Made by a program: the position numbers and the translations under genes. Positions 1 to 5,893 of a stretch of DNA of 14,116 bases are shown piece by piece. The number at the start of each line of letters is the position of its first letter. The first letter of the stretch is position 1. The DNA is from Betaproteobacteria bacterium (lineage in GTDB: Bacteria; Pseudomonadota; Gammaproteobacteria; Burkholderiales; SG8-39). The notes beneath the pieces were generated by a model. That model saw nothing but the letters and a program-made list of their open reading frames with translations. It had not been told where the DNA came from and made no database searches. The DNA lies in contig SCUH01000349.1 in NCBI GenBank assembly GCA_004298295.1, positions 1-14,116 on the forward strand, given 5' to 3'.

Positions 1-10
1 AGCCCAAGCG

Positions 11-940
11 GTGATCCGGCGCCGGCTCGACGCCTGGCTGCTGCTCGACAAGCCGAGCGGCATCACCTCCAACGCCGCGCTGCAGCGGGCGAAACGCCTC
101 TACCGCGCGCGCAAGGCCGGCCACGCCGGCACCCTCGACCCGCTGGCCTCCGGCCTGCTGCCGGTGCTCTTTGGCGAAGCGACCAAGTTTTCCGGCTTGC
201 TGCTCGATTCCGACAAGGAATACCTGGCCGAGCTGTGCCTGGGCGTCAGCACGACGACCGGCGATGCGGAGGGCGAAGTGCTGGCCCGCTGCCCGGTCGC
301 CGTGGAGGACGAGCAACTGCAGCAGGCTTTGACCGGATTCCGCGGCGCGATCGACCAGGTGCCGCCGATGTATTCGGCGCTCAAGGTCCGCGGCCGGGCG
401 TTGTACGAGCTGGCGCGCCAGGGCACCGAGATCGAGCGCGCGCCGCGCCGCGTCGTGATCAGTGTGCTGGAACTGCAGGCGCACCGGGGCGAGCGCGTCA
501 GTCTGCGCGTGCGCTGCTCGAAAGGAACCTACATCCGCTCGCTCGCGATGGACCTCGGCGCGCGGCTCGGCACCGGAGCCCATCTCACGTCGCTGCGTCG
601 CACCGGCGCGGGCGGTTTCAGCATCGGCGAAGCAGTCTCGCTGGATGCGCTGGAAGCGCTCGACGGGCCGTCGCGGGAGCGGTGGCTGCTGCCGCTGGAA
701 CGCCTGCTGCGAGGCTTGCCGCGCGTCGACCTCGACCGCGCCGCGGCGGTGCGATTTGCCCAGGGCCGCACGGTGACGGCCGGAGGCGTGCTCACGGGCC
801 GCTCTCAGGTATTCAACCACGCCGGCCGGCTCATCGGGGTGGGCGAGCCCGATGGACGCGGCGAGCTGCGCCCCGTGCGGCTGCTCACCTGCGCCGCGGA
901 TCTTCTGCCGGCGGCGGCAAAAGCGGGAAAAACCTTGTGA
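11..940 (+). CDS. truB: tRNA pseudouridine(55) synthase TruB
   Basis: TruB isomerises U55 to pseudouridine in the T-loop of elongator tRNAs. The N-terminal catalytic domain shows LLLDKPSGITSN (about residues 10-21), then HAGTLDPLASGLLP, whose Asp43 matches the catalytic aspartate of the family. The second conserved block, KGTYIRSLAMDLG, is near residue 175. A PUA-like C-terminal domain follows (from about residue 235, GLPRVDLDRAAAVRFAQG...). The length of about 309 aa is normal. The GTG at position 11 is the first start codon visible, but the frame stays open to the window edge. E. coli TruB has about five more residues before the catalytic Asp, so the true start may lie just outside the window. 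It is followed by rpsO, as in many proteobacteria where the cluster begins with infB-rbfA upstream. The identity is very secure; the start is not. Confidence 0.95.
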   Translation: MIRRRLDAWLLLDKPSGITSNAALQRAKRLYRARKAGHAGTLDPLASGLLPVLFGEATKFSGLLLDSDKEYLAELCLGVSTTTGDAEGEVLARCPVAVEDEQLQQALTGFRGAIDQVPPMYSALKVRGRALYELARQGTEIERAPRRVVISVLELQAHRGERVSLRVRCSKGTYIRSLAMDLGARLGTGAHLTSLRRTGAGGFSIGEAVSLDALEALDGPSRERWLLPLERLLRGLPRVDLDRAAAVRFAQGRTVTAGGVLTGRSQVFNHAGRLIGVGEPDGRGELRPVRLLTCAADLLPAAAKAGKTL

Positions 941-964
941 GTTGAAGCGCTTATCAGCTAAAAT
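935..964 (+). promoter_or_regulatory. Probable sigma-70 promoter for rpsO(-pnp)
   Basis: A TTGTGA -35 element (935-940), whose last three bases are the truB stop codon, is separated by 18 bp from a TAAAAT -10 element (959-964). This A/T-rich stretch stands out in very GC-rich DNA and predicts a start near 971, about 22 nt before the rpsO ATG. A dedicated rpsO promoter between truB and rpsO is known in E. coli. The assignment here rests on motif match only. Confidence 0.5.
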
Positions 965-976
965 TTCGGCTTACCC

Positions 977-983
977 AAGGAGA
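977..983 (+). promoter_or_regulatory. Strong ribosome binding site of rpsO
   Basis: AAGGAGA lies 9 nt before the ATG at 993. It fixes the rpsO start and excludes longer upstream readings of the same frame into truB. Confidence 0.85.
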
Positions 984-992
984 ATTGAGCGT

Positions 993-1262
993 ATGGCTTT
1001 GCAGGTCGCGCAGAAAGCGCAGGTCGTCAAGCAATATCAGCGTGCCGGTCACGACACCGGTTCGCCCGAAGTGCAGATCGCGCTTCTCACCGAACGCATC
1101 AACGGTCTCGCCGGACATTTCAAGTCCCACGTCAAGGATCACCATTCGCGACGCGGGTTGCTCAAGCTGGTCAGCCAGCGCAGGAAACTGCTCGATTACC
1201 TCAAGCGCGCGGATGCCGACAAGTACCGCTCGCTGATCGAGCGGCTCGGACTGCGCAAGTAG
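993..1262 (+). CDS. rpsO: 30S ribosomal protein S15
   Basis: S15 is a primary 16S rRNA-binding protein of the small-subunit platform, contacting helices 20-22 and forming the B4 bridge to 23S rRNA. The product is 89 aa, exactly the usual length. It carries the signature run HDTGSPEVQIALLTERI (about residues 20-36), then the conserved HHSRRGLLKLVSQRRKLLDYLK segment. The ATG at 993 follows a strong Shine-Dalgarno sequence. The gene lies between truB and pnp, the conserved arrangement in E. coli and relatives, where rpsO and pnp are co-transcribed and the mRNA is cut between them. The frame opens upstream within truB, but that extension is an overlap artefact. Confidence 0.97.
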   Translation: MALQVAQKAQVVKQYQRAGHDTGSPEVQIALLTERINGLAGHFKSHVKDHHSRRGLLKLVSQRRKLLDYLKRADADKYRSLIERLGLRK

Positions 1263-1286
1263 CACGTCCCCCAATGCCGCAGGCTC

Positions 1287-1315
1287 CGCGCGCTCATCGC
1301 CCCGATGAGCGCGCG
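1287..1315 (+). promoter_or_regulatory. Perfect hairpin in the rpsO-pnp intergenic mRNA (possible RNase III processing site)
   Basis: Positions 1287-1299 pair with 1303-1315 in a 13-bp perfect stem closed by a CCC triloop. The stem is GC-rich at the base with a CTCATCG/CGATGAG core. It lies 25 nt after the rpsO stop and 30 nt before the pnp start. No T-tract follows, so it does not look like a strong intrinsic terminator. In E. coli a stem-loop at the same place is cut by RNase III and then targeted by PNPase for autoregulation. The structure is seen directly; the role is inferred from position. Confidence 0.7.
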
Positions 1316-1332
1316 CACCGGCACATCCACGC

Positions 1333-1338
1333 GAAGGA
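1333..1338 (+). promoter_or_regulatory. Ribosome binding site selecting a TTG start for pnp
   Basis: GAAGGA is spaced 6 nt from the TTG at 1345. There is no nearby in-frame ATG or GTG, and the protein aligns with PNPase from this codon, so this site decides the start. Confidence 0.8.
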
Positions 1339-1344
1339 TCCCCA

Positions 1345-3450
1345 TTGAACCCGATCAAGAAAACATTCACCTATGGCGCGCACCAGGTCACGTTCGAGAC
1401 CGGCGAGATCGCGCGCCAGGCGCACGGCGCCGTACTCTGCACCATGGACGACACGGTGGTGCTCGCTGCGGTGACGGCGTCGAAGTCCGCCAGGCCCGGG
1501 CAGGATTTTTTCCCGCTGACTGTCGACTACGCTGAGAAGACCTATGCCGCGGGCAAGATCCCCGGCGGTTTCTTCAAGCGCGAGGGCCGGCCCACCGAGA
1601 AGGAGACCCTCACCTCGCGGCTGATCGACCGGCCCATCCGGCCGCTGTTCCCGGACGGCTTCTACAACGAAGTGCAGGTCGTGGCCCAGGTCCTGTCGCT
1701 GAACCCGGAAGTGGACTCCGACATTCCAGCGATGATTGCCGTGTCGGCGGCGCTCTCGCTCTCAGGCATTCCGTTCAACGGCCCGATCGGCGCCTGCCGC
1801 GTCGGCTACCTCGACGGCCAGTACGTCCTCAATCCGACCATGACTCAGCTGAAGGATTCCAAGCTGAACCTCGTCGTCGCGGGCACGGAGCAGGGCGTCA
1901 TGATGGTGGAGTCCGAGGCGCTCGAACTGTCCGAGGACGTGATGCTCGGCGGCGTGGTCTACGGACATGAGCAGATGCAGGCGGCGATCCAGGCGATCAA
2001 TGAGCTGACCGAAATCGCCGGCAAGCCGGCGTGGGATTGGCAGGCCCCGCCCAAGGACGAGGCCCTCATCGCCCGCGTCAAGGAACTGGCCGAAACCGAG
2101 TTGCGCGAGGCCTTTCGCATCAAGCAGAAGAAGGCGCGCTCCGAGGCGATCGACGCCATCTGGAAGCGCGTCTTCGAGCAGCTCGGTGTCGGCACGGACG
2201 GCGGACCCGATGCCAACGCCGTGAAGGACATCTGTTTCGCGCTCGAGTCGGCCATCGTGCGCGGCCAGATCCTCGACGGCGAGCCGCGCATCGACGGCCG
2301 CGACACGCGCACCGTGCGGCCGATCACGACGCGGGTCGGGGTCCTGCCGCGTACCCACGGCTCGGCGCTGTTCACGCGCGGCGAGACGCAGGCCCTGGTC
2401 ACCGTGACGCTCGGCACCGGCCGCGACCAGCAGATCATCGACGCGCTTTCGGGCGAGTACCGCGAGCGCTTCATGTTCCACTACAACATGCCTCCCTATG
2501 CCACCGGCGAGACCGGACGCTACGGCTTCACCAAGCGCCGTGAAATCGGGCACGGCCGGCTCGCCAAGCGCGCGCTCGCGGCCCTGCTGCCCTCGCCGGA
2601 AGAGTTCGGTTACTCGCTGCGCGTCGTGTCCGAGATCACCGAATCGAACGGCTCTTCGTCCATGGCCTCGGTGTGCGGCGGAAGCCTCGCGCTGATGGAC
2701 GCCGGCGTGCCGATCAAGGCGCACGTCGCGGGCATCGCGATGGGGCTGATCAAGGAGGGCAACCGCTTCGCCGTGCTCTCCGACATCCTGGGCGACGAGG
2801 ATCACCTCGGCGACATGGATTTCAAGGTCGCCGGAACCGAGCAGGGCATCACCGCGCTGCAGATGGACCTGAAGATCGAGTCGATCAACCAGAGCATCAT
2901 GAGAATCGCGCTCGACCAGGCCCGCGAGGCGCGGCTCGGCATCCTGCAGATCATGAAAGGCGGCATCGAGGGCTCGCGCAGCGAGCTTTCGAGCTTCGCG
3001 CCGCGCATCATCAAGATCAAGATCAATCCGGACAAGATCCGCGACGTCATCGGCAAGGGCGGCGTGGTGATCCGCGGCATCCAGGAGGAGACCGGCACCA
3101 CCATCGAGATCGAGGACGACGGCACCATCAGCATCGCCTGCGTCGTGGCCGAGGGCGGCGAGGCCGCGCGCAAGCGCATCCAGGACCTCACCGCGGACGT
3201 CGAGGTCGGCAAGGTGTACGACGGGACCGTGCTCCGGCTGCTCGACTTCGGCGCCATCGTGCAGCTGCTGCCGGGCCGCGACGGCCTACTGCACATCTCG
3301 CAGATCAGCAACGAACGCGTCAATGCCGTGTCCGACCACCTCAAGGAGGGTCAGTCGGTCCGGGTCAAGGTCCTCGAGGCCGACGACAAGGGGCGGGTGC
3401 GTCTGTCGATGAAGGCGGTGGCGGCGCAGGAAGCCGCCAGGTCGGGCTGA
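1345..3450 (+). CDS. pnp: Polyribonucleotide nucleotidyltransferase (PNPase)
   Basis: PNPase is a trimeric 3'-5' phosphorolytic exoribonuclease releasing nucleoside diphosphates. It is central to mRNA decay and can associate with the RNase E degradosome. The 701-aa product (E. coli about 711) shows all domains in order: first RNase PH-like core (about 10-140, with KPGQDFFPLTVDY-like and RLIDRPIRPLFPDGF segments), an all-helical linker (about 145-300), second RNase PH core (about 310-545), KH domain with GKGG at 570-573, and S1 domain (about 619-690). The catalytic region is intact: ESNGSSSMAS from residue 433, and GDEDHLGDMD placing aspartates at 486 and 492, the positions of the metal/catalytic aspartates in E. 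coli. The start is TTG, supported by a Shine-Dalgarno sequence; a UUG start is also reported for E. coli pnp. No separate promoter is apparent, so transcription probably comes from rpsO. Confidence 0.97.
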   Translation: MNPIKKTFTYGAHQVTFETGEIARQAHGAVLCTMDDTVVLAAVTASKSARPGQDFFPLTVDYAEKTYAAGKIPGGFFKREGRPTEKETLTSRLIDRPIRPLFPDGFYNEVQVVAQVLSLNPEVDSDIPAMIAVSAALSLSGIPFNGPIGACRVGYLDGQYVLNPTMTQLKDSKLNLVVAGTEQGVMMVESEALELSEDVMLGGVVYGHEQMQAAIQAINELTEIAGKPAWDWQAPPKDEALIARVKELAETELREAFRIKQKKARSEAIDAIWKRVFEQLGVGTDGGPDANAVKDICFALESAIVRGQILDGEPRIDGRDTRTVRPITTRVGVLPRTHGSALFTRGETQALVTVTLGTGRDQQIIDALSGEYRERFMFHYNMPPYATGETGRYGFTKRREIGHGRLAKRALAALLPSPEEFGYSLRVVSEITESNGSSSMASVCGGSLALMDAGVPIKAHVAGIAMGLIKEGNRFAVLSDILGDEDHLGDMDFKVAGTEQGITALQMDLKIESINQSIMRIALDQAREARLGILQIMKGGIEGSRSELSSFAPRIIKIKINPDKIRDVIGKGGVVIRGIQEETGTTIEIEDDGTISIACVVAEGGEAARKRIQDLTADVEVGKVYDGTVLRLLDFGAIVQLLPGRDGLLHISQISNERVNAVSDHLKEGQSVRVKVLEADDKGRVRLSMKAVAAQEAARSG

Positions 3451-3472
3451 TCCGGGCGGCGCGCAGGCCATG

Positions 3473-3498
3473 AAAAAAGGCGCCCAGGGCGCCTTTTT
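3473..3498. terminator. Bidirectional intrinsic terminator between pnp and dksA
   Basis: A six-A run (3473-3478) leads into GGCGCC (3479-3484), a CAG loop (3485-3487), GGCGCC (3488-3493) and a five-T run (3494-3498). On the plus strand the GC stem ends in TTTTT and can terminate pnp. On the minus strand the same stem ends in TTTTTT and can terminate dksA, whose stop codon is at 3517-3519. The symmetry fits the convergent gene order. Confidence 0.9.
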
Positions 3499-3516
3499 CC
3501 TGTCCTTCGCGAGCCG

Positions 3517-3942
3517 CTATTTCGCGACCTGGCGCTCCCGCATCTCGTCGAGCGTCTTGCAGTCGATGCACAACGTCGCGGTGGGGCGCGCTTCCAGCCG
3601 CTTGAGGCCGATCTCCACGCCGCAGCTCTCGCAGTAGCCGTACTCGTTGGCGTCGATGCGCGCGATGGTCTCGTCGATCTTCTTGATGAGCTTTCTTTCG
3701 CGATCGCGGTTCCTGAGCTCGAGCGCCATGTCCGATTCCTGGCTGGCGCGGTCGTTGGGGTCGGCAAACACCGTGGCCTCGTCCTGCATCGTGTGCACGG
3801 TGCGGTCGATCTCCTCGGAGAGCTCGGACTTGAGGCTTTCCAGGATCTTGCGGAAATGGGTCCGCTGCTTCGCGTTCATGTATTCCTCGCCCTTTTTCGC
3901 TACATAGGGTGCGAAGCTCTTGCGGCTCAGATCCAAGGCCAT
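3517..3942 (-). CDS. dksA: RNA polymerase-binding transcription factor DksA
   Basis: DksA binds the RNA polymerase secondary channel and, with ppGpp, lowers rRNA and tRNA promoter activity while activating some biosynthetic promoters. The 141-aa product (E. coli 151) has the coiled-coil hairpin with tip motif DPNDRA (Asp61 and Asp64, the paired tip aspartates), followed by LELRNRDRERKLIKKI. The zinc finger is CESC (104-107) and CIDC (125-128). The ATG at 3942 is chosen because the peptide from there (FAPYVAKKGEEYMN) aligns with the E. coli N-terminus (PYQEKPGEEYMN). A later ATG at 3879 has a better Shine-Dalgarno sequence (GAGG) and would give 120 aa, losing that conserved segment. The frame also opens further upstream into the tRNAs, which is not coding. 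It converges on pnp and diverges from a tRNA operon. Confidence 0.95.
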   Translation of the reverse strand: MALDLSRKSFAPYVAKKGEEYMNAKQRTHFRKILESLKSELSEEIDRTVHTMQDEATVFADPNDRASQESDMALELRNRDRERKLIKKIDETIARIDANEYGYCESCGVEIGLKRLEARPTATLCIDCKTLDEMRERQVAK

Positions 3943-3975
3943 TTCTCTCGCGTGCGCCGAAAAAACGAAGGTGGC

Positions 3976-4004
3976 TTTGTAGCAGAAAAGGCAGGGTGCC
4001 GCAA
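3976..4004 (-). promoter_or_regulatory. Possible dksA promoter
   Basis: On the minus strand, TTGCGG (4004-3999) is followed after 17 bp by TACAAA (3981-3976). This predicts a start near 3969 and a leader of about 27 nt before the ATG at 3942. Each hexamer matches consensus only partly. It is the best pair I can see in this interval. Confidence 0.4.
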
Positions 4005-4013
4005 GCGAACTCT

Positions 4014-4068
4014 GCGCCGCCGCGAAACGCCGACGAATCCGGCACTTGCGTTTGCCCGGCGGCGGCGC
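4014..4068. repeat. Inverted repeat between the dksA and tRNA promoters
   Basis: GCGCCGCCGC at 4014-4023 is repeated in inverse orientation as GCGGCGGCGC at 4059-4068, with 35 bp between the arms. The right arm falls inside the -35/-10 spacer of the proposed tRNA promoter; the left arm lies just upstream of the proposed dksA promoter. It could be a regulator site or only a by-product of high GC. Confidence 0.4.
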
Positions 4069-4080
4069 GAAGCGTATCAT
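4052..4080 (+). promoter_or_regulatory. Probable promoter of the Pro-Arg-His tRNA operon
   Basis: TTGCCC (4052-4057) and TATCAT (4075-4080) are separated by 17 bp, placing a start at about 4087, six bases before the mature tRNA-Pro 5' end. The bases after the -10 element (TCGAGC) are fairly GC-rich, as in discriminators of stringently controlled stable-RNA promoters. This is a motif-based call. Confidence 0.5.
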
Positions 4081-4092
4081 TCGAGCCCTTCT

Positions 4093-4169
4093 CGGGGTGT
4101 AGCGCAGCCCGGTAGCGCGCTTGCTTTGGGAGCAAGATGTCGGGAGTTCGAATCTCCCCACCCCGACCA
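4093..4169 (+). tRNA. tRNA-Pro (anticodon TGG)
   Basis: The cloverleaf is complete: 7-bp acceptor stem CGGGGTG/CACCCCG, D-arm starting AGCGCAGCC, and anticodon stem CTTGC/GCAAG with loop TTTGGGA holding anticodon TGG at 4127-4129. The T-arm has the TTCGAAT loop, then discriminator A and an encoded CCA (4167-4169). The first base is C, as usual for bacterial proline tRNAs. UGG is the anticodon able to read all proline codons by wobble. Confidence 0.97.
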
Positions 4170-4185
4170 GGTCCTGACCCGGCAG

Positions 4186-4262
4186 CTGCCCGTAGCTCAA
4201 CCGGATAGAGCACCAGCCTTCTAAGCTGGGGGTTGTGGGTTCGAGTCCCGCCGGGCAGGCCA
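4186..4262 (+). tRNA. tRNA-Arg (anticodon TCT)
   Basis: Acceptor CTGCCCG (4186-4192) pairs perfectly with CGGGCAG (4252-4258), followed by discriminator G and encoded CCA (4260-4262). The D-stem is GCTC/GAGC. The anticodon stem CCAGC/GCTGG has loop CTTCTAA with anticodon TCT at 4220-4222, and the T-loop is TTCGAGT. It reads AGA and AGG, rare codons in this GC-rich genome. It lies 16 nt after tRNA-Pro, so the three tRNAs probably form one precursor transcript. Confidence 0.97.
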
Positions 4263-4278
4263 GAAGTTCGGTTTCAGC

Positions 4279-4354
4279 GGTGACCGTAGCTCAAAGGTAG
4301 AGTCCCGGATTGTGATTCCGGTTGTTGTGGGTTCGAGTCCCATCGGTCACCCCA
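4279..4354 (+). tRNA. tRNA-His (anticodon GTG)
   Basis: Acceptor GTGACCG pairs with CGGTCAC. A genomically encoded extra 5' G (position -1, base 4279) faces C73 (4351), the histidine identity element. The anticodon stem CCGGA/TCCGG encloses TTGTGAT with anticodon GTG at 4312-4314. The T-loop is TTCGAGT and CCA is encoded at 4352-4354. It is the last tRNA of the cluster, 16 nt after tRNA-Arg. Confidence 0.97.
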
Positions 4355-4360
4355 TCCTCG

Positions 4361-4392
4361 CGCACTGACGCAGACCCGCGGGCGTCACTGCG
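4361..4392. terminator. Near-perfect hairpin at the convergent tRNA-His / SnoaL-like junction
   Basis: Positions 4361-4371 pair with 4382-4392: 10 of 11 positions pair, with one C-C mismatch (4365/4388) and a 10-nt GC-rich loop. It starts 6 nt after the tRNA-His CCA and contains the stop codon of the minus-strand gene (4385-4387). Neither strand has a T-run after it, so it is not a standard intrinsic terminator. It may act as a 3'-end block or together with Rho. The pairing is certain; the terminator role is inferred from position. Confidence 0.45.
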
Positions 4393-5011
4393 GCGGCTGC
4401 AAACCGGCCCAGCCGTAGATCTCGCTGCTCAACGTCGCCACCAGATCCGGCCGGTCACCTCCCGCCAGGTCGTCGCGCACCGCAAAGCCATTGAGTTCGA
4501 GGCAATGGGCGAGCAGGCGATAGGACTTCCGATAGCGCGAAAGCAGCGCCGGATCAATCCTGATCGTCTCACCTGGCACCGGACATTGCAGTTCGTCGCG
4601 TTGATAGACCGCGTCGAATCCAGCGATGCGCCAAGCCTGCCGCCGGCGCTCGGCGCGGAACAGGAACCGCGCATGGCTCGAAAGCAGCACCTCCACTCCT
4701 TGCAGGGCGAGTGGGATGTCGATGATCGCAGATAGCTGGGCGATCGCCCGCTCTCCCGCCAAGGTCACCATCACCGGTCCCAGGCGGTGACTGGCCTGCA
4801 CGTTGCGCGCAGCCATCTCCTGCGAACGACGAACGAACTCAGGCCCGCTGGCATCGATCCAGCTCAGGCGCACGCGCGAGTCGTCGTGAAAGCACTCGCG
4901 CATCTGCTCCCACTGGCCGAGGTCACGCCCGCTGCGCTCACGCAGGATGAGTTGCGTCACCGCCGAAACGTCCGCGGCTGTCAGGATCGCCGGCGGCAAG
5001 GTCTCACGCAT
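4385..5011 (-). CDS. SnoaL-like / NTF2-fold domain protein of unknown function
   Basis: The protein has 208 aa, with no signal peptide or membrane segment. Residues about 12-140 resemble SnoaL-like (NTF2 superfamily) domains: an N-terminal helical part (DVSAVTQLILRERSGRDLGQWEQMRECFHDDSRVRLSW), a central HRLGPVMVTLAGERAIAQLSA strand region, and SSHARFLFRAERRRQAWRIAGFDAVYQRDEL. The C-terminal extension (about 150-208) includes SYRLLAHCLELNGFAVRDDLAGGDRPDLVATL, which I associate from memory with proteins annotated as nuclear transport factor 2 family. The fold is used by ketosteroid isomerases, polyketide cyclases and dioxygenase beta subunits, so no substrate can be named. The ATG at 5011 has a strong Shine-Dalgarno sequence 18 nt downstream of prmB, so it is probably the last gene of the queF-dap operon. 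By hand count its G+C (about 66%) does not suggest recent transfer. Confidence 0.8.
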   Translation of the reverse strand: MRETLPPAILTAADVSAVTQLILRERSGRDLGQWEQMRECFHDDSRVRLSWIDASGPEFVRRSQEMAARNVQASHRLGPVMVTLAGERAIAQLSAIIDIPLALQGVEVLLSSHARFLFRAERRRQAWRIAGFDAVYQRDELQCPVPGETIRIDPALLSRYRKSYRLLAHCLELNGFAVRDDLAGGDRPDLVATLSSEIYGWAGLQPPQ

Positions 5012-5017
5012 GTCGGT

Positions 5018-5025
5018 TCTCCTCT
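5018..5025 (-). promoter_or_regulatory. Strong ribosome binding site of the SnoaL-like gene
   Basis: The minus strand reads AGAGGAGA, about 6 nt before the ATG at 5011, between the prmB stop and this start. It is the strongest such site in the minus-strand operon and suggests translation independent of prmB. Confidence 0.75.
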
Positions 5026-5029
5026 TTGC

Positions 5030-5893
5030 TCAGAGCGGCAGTTCCTCACGCTGCAGAACGAACACGCAGCCCGGCGATTCGCTCGTCTCCGGCCACACGA
5101 ACGGCAGTTTCGGATAGGCGCGCTCGAGCGCGCGCCGCGCGTCGCCTACCTCGCAGACCAGCAGTCCGTTCGGGTTCAGATGGCGGCGCGCCGCGGCCAG
5201 GATTCTGCGGACCAGCTCGAGACCATCATCACCCGCGGCCAGTGCAGGCCGTGGCTCGTAATCGTACTCCGGCGGCAGCGAGCGCATCGCGCGCGCATCC
5301 ACGTAGGGCGGATTGGTCACGATGAGATCGTAGCGCGCGGCGCCGAGCGCGTCGAACAGATCCGAGCGCCGCGCGCGCACGCGCGCGAGCAGCCGGTGAC
5401 GCTGCAGGTTGACCCGCGCCACCTGCAGCGCGGCCGCAGAAATATCCGTCGCGTCGATGCGCGCGCGGGGGAACGCGCGCGCGAGCAGCACCGCGAGACA
5501 GCCCGAGCCGGTGCACAGGTCGAGCGCGCGTCGCACGGGCCGACGCAACCAGGGGTGCAGCCCGTCGCGCAGAAGTTCCGAGATGTAGGAGCGCGGCACG
5601 ATGACGCGGCGGTCGACGTAGAAGCGCCGACCGTCGAGCCAAGCCTCCTTCAGCAGGTAGGCGAGGGGAATCCGCTCGCGCGCTCGCCGCAGAGCGAGCG
5701 CGCGGATGCGCCGCTCATCGCGCGGCGTGACGGCATGCCCCAAGCTCGCGCCGACATCGCCTGGATGAATACCCAGCACGTGCCCGATCAGCCACGCCGC
5801 TTCGTCGCGCGCATTCGCCGTGCCGTGACCGAACTGCAGCCCTGCAGCCCGGAATGCACGCGCCGTTTCGCGCAGGATCTCGTCGACCTTCAA
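5030..5893 (-). CDS. prmB: 50S ribosomal protein L3 N(5)-glutamine methyltransferase PrmB
   Basis: PrmB is an S-adenosylmethionine-dependent enzyme methylating a glutamine side chain of ribosomal protein L3. The 287-aa product has an N-terminal helical substrate-recognition part (residues 1-90; GLQFGHGTANARDEAAWLI resembles E. coli WYGHGTDNPWDEAVQLV). The FYVDRRVIVPRS segment spans 91-102, the SAM-binding motif LCTGSGC lies around 126-132, and the catalytic NPPY at 194-197 is followed by VDARAMRSLPPEYDYEP, typical of PrmB. These features favour PrmB over the related release-factor enzyme PrmC. The start is TTG at 5893, overlapping the dapE stop in a TTGA arrangement, so translation probably couples to dapE. 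The lack of a good ATG and the good N-terminal fit support TTG. Confidence 0.92.
   Translation of the reverse strand: MKVDEILRETARAFRAAGLQFGHGTANARDEAAWLIGHVLGIHPGDVGASLGHAVTPRDERRIRALALRRARERIPLAYLLKEAWLDGRRFYVDRRVIVPRSYISELLRDGLHPWLRRPVRRALDLCTGSGCLAVLLARAFPRARIDATDISAAALQVARVNLQRHRLLARVRARRSDLFDALGAARYDLIVTNPPYVDARAMRSLPPEYDYEPRPALAAGDDGLELVRRILAAARRHLNPNGLLVCEVGDARRALERAYPKLPFVWPETSESPGCVFVLQREELPL

Noticed and set aside
1762..2805. 347-codon minus-strand frame opposite pnp
   Set aside because: It is antisense shadow of conserved PNPase, with no start signal or recognisable domain.
3943..4200. N-terminal extension of DksA to 227 aa
   Set aside because: It would run through the promoter region and antisense to two tRNA genes; DksA homology stops near the ATG at 3942.
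4385..5011. Horizontal transfer of the SnoaL-like gene
   Set aside because: A hand count of about 66% G+C is close to neighbouring genes, and no repeats, tRNA-end duplications or integrase are present, although it lies beside tRNA genes.
5371..5483. Alternating GCGCGC tracts with Z-DNA-like character in prmB
   Set aside because: They fall in Arg/Ala-rich coding sequence (repeated Leu-Leu-Ala-Arg-Ala) and are explained by codon bias at high GC.
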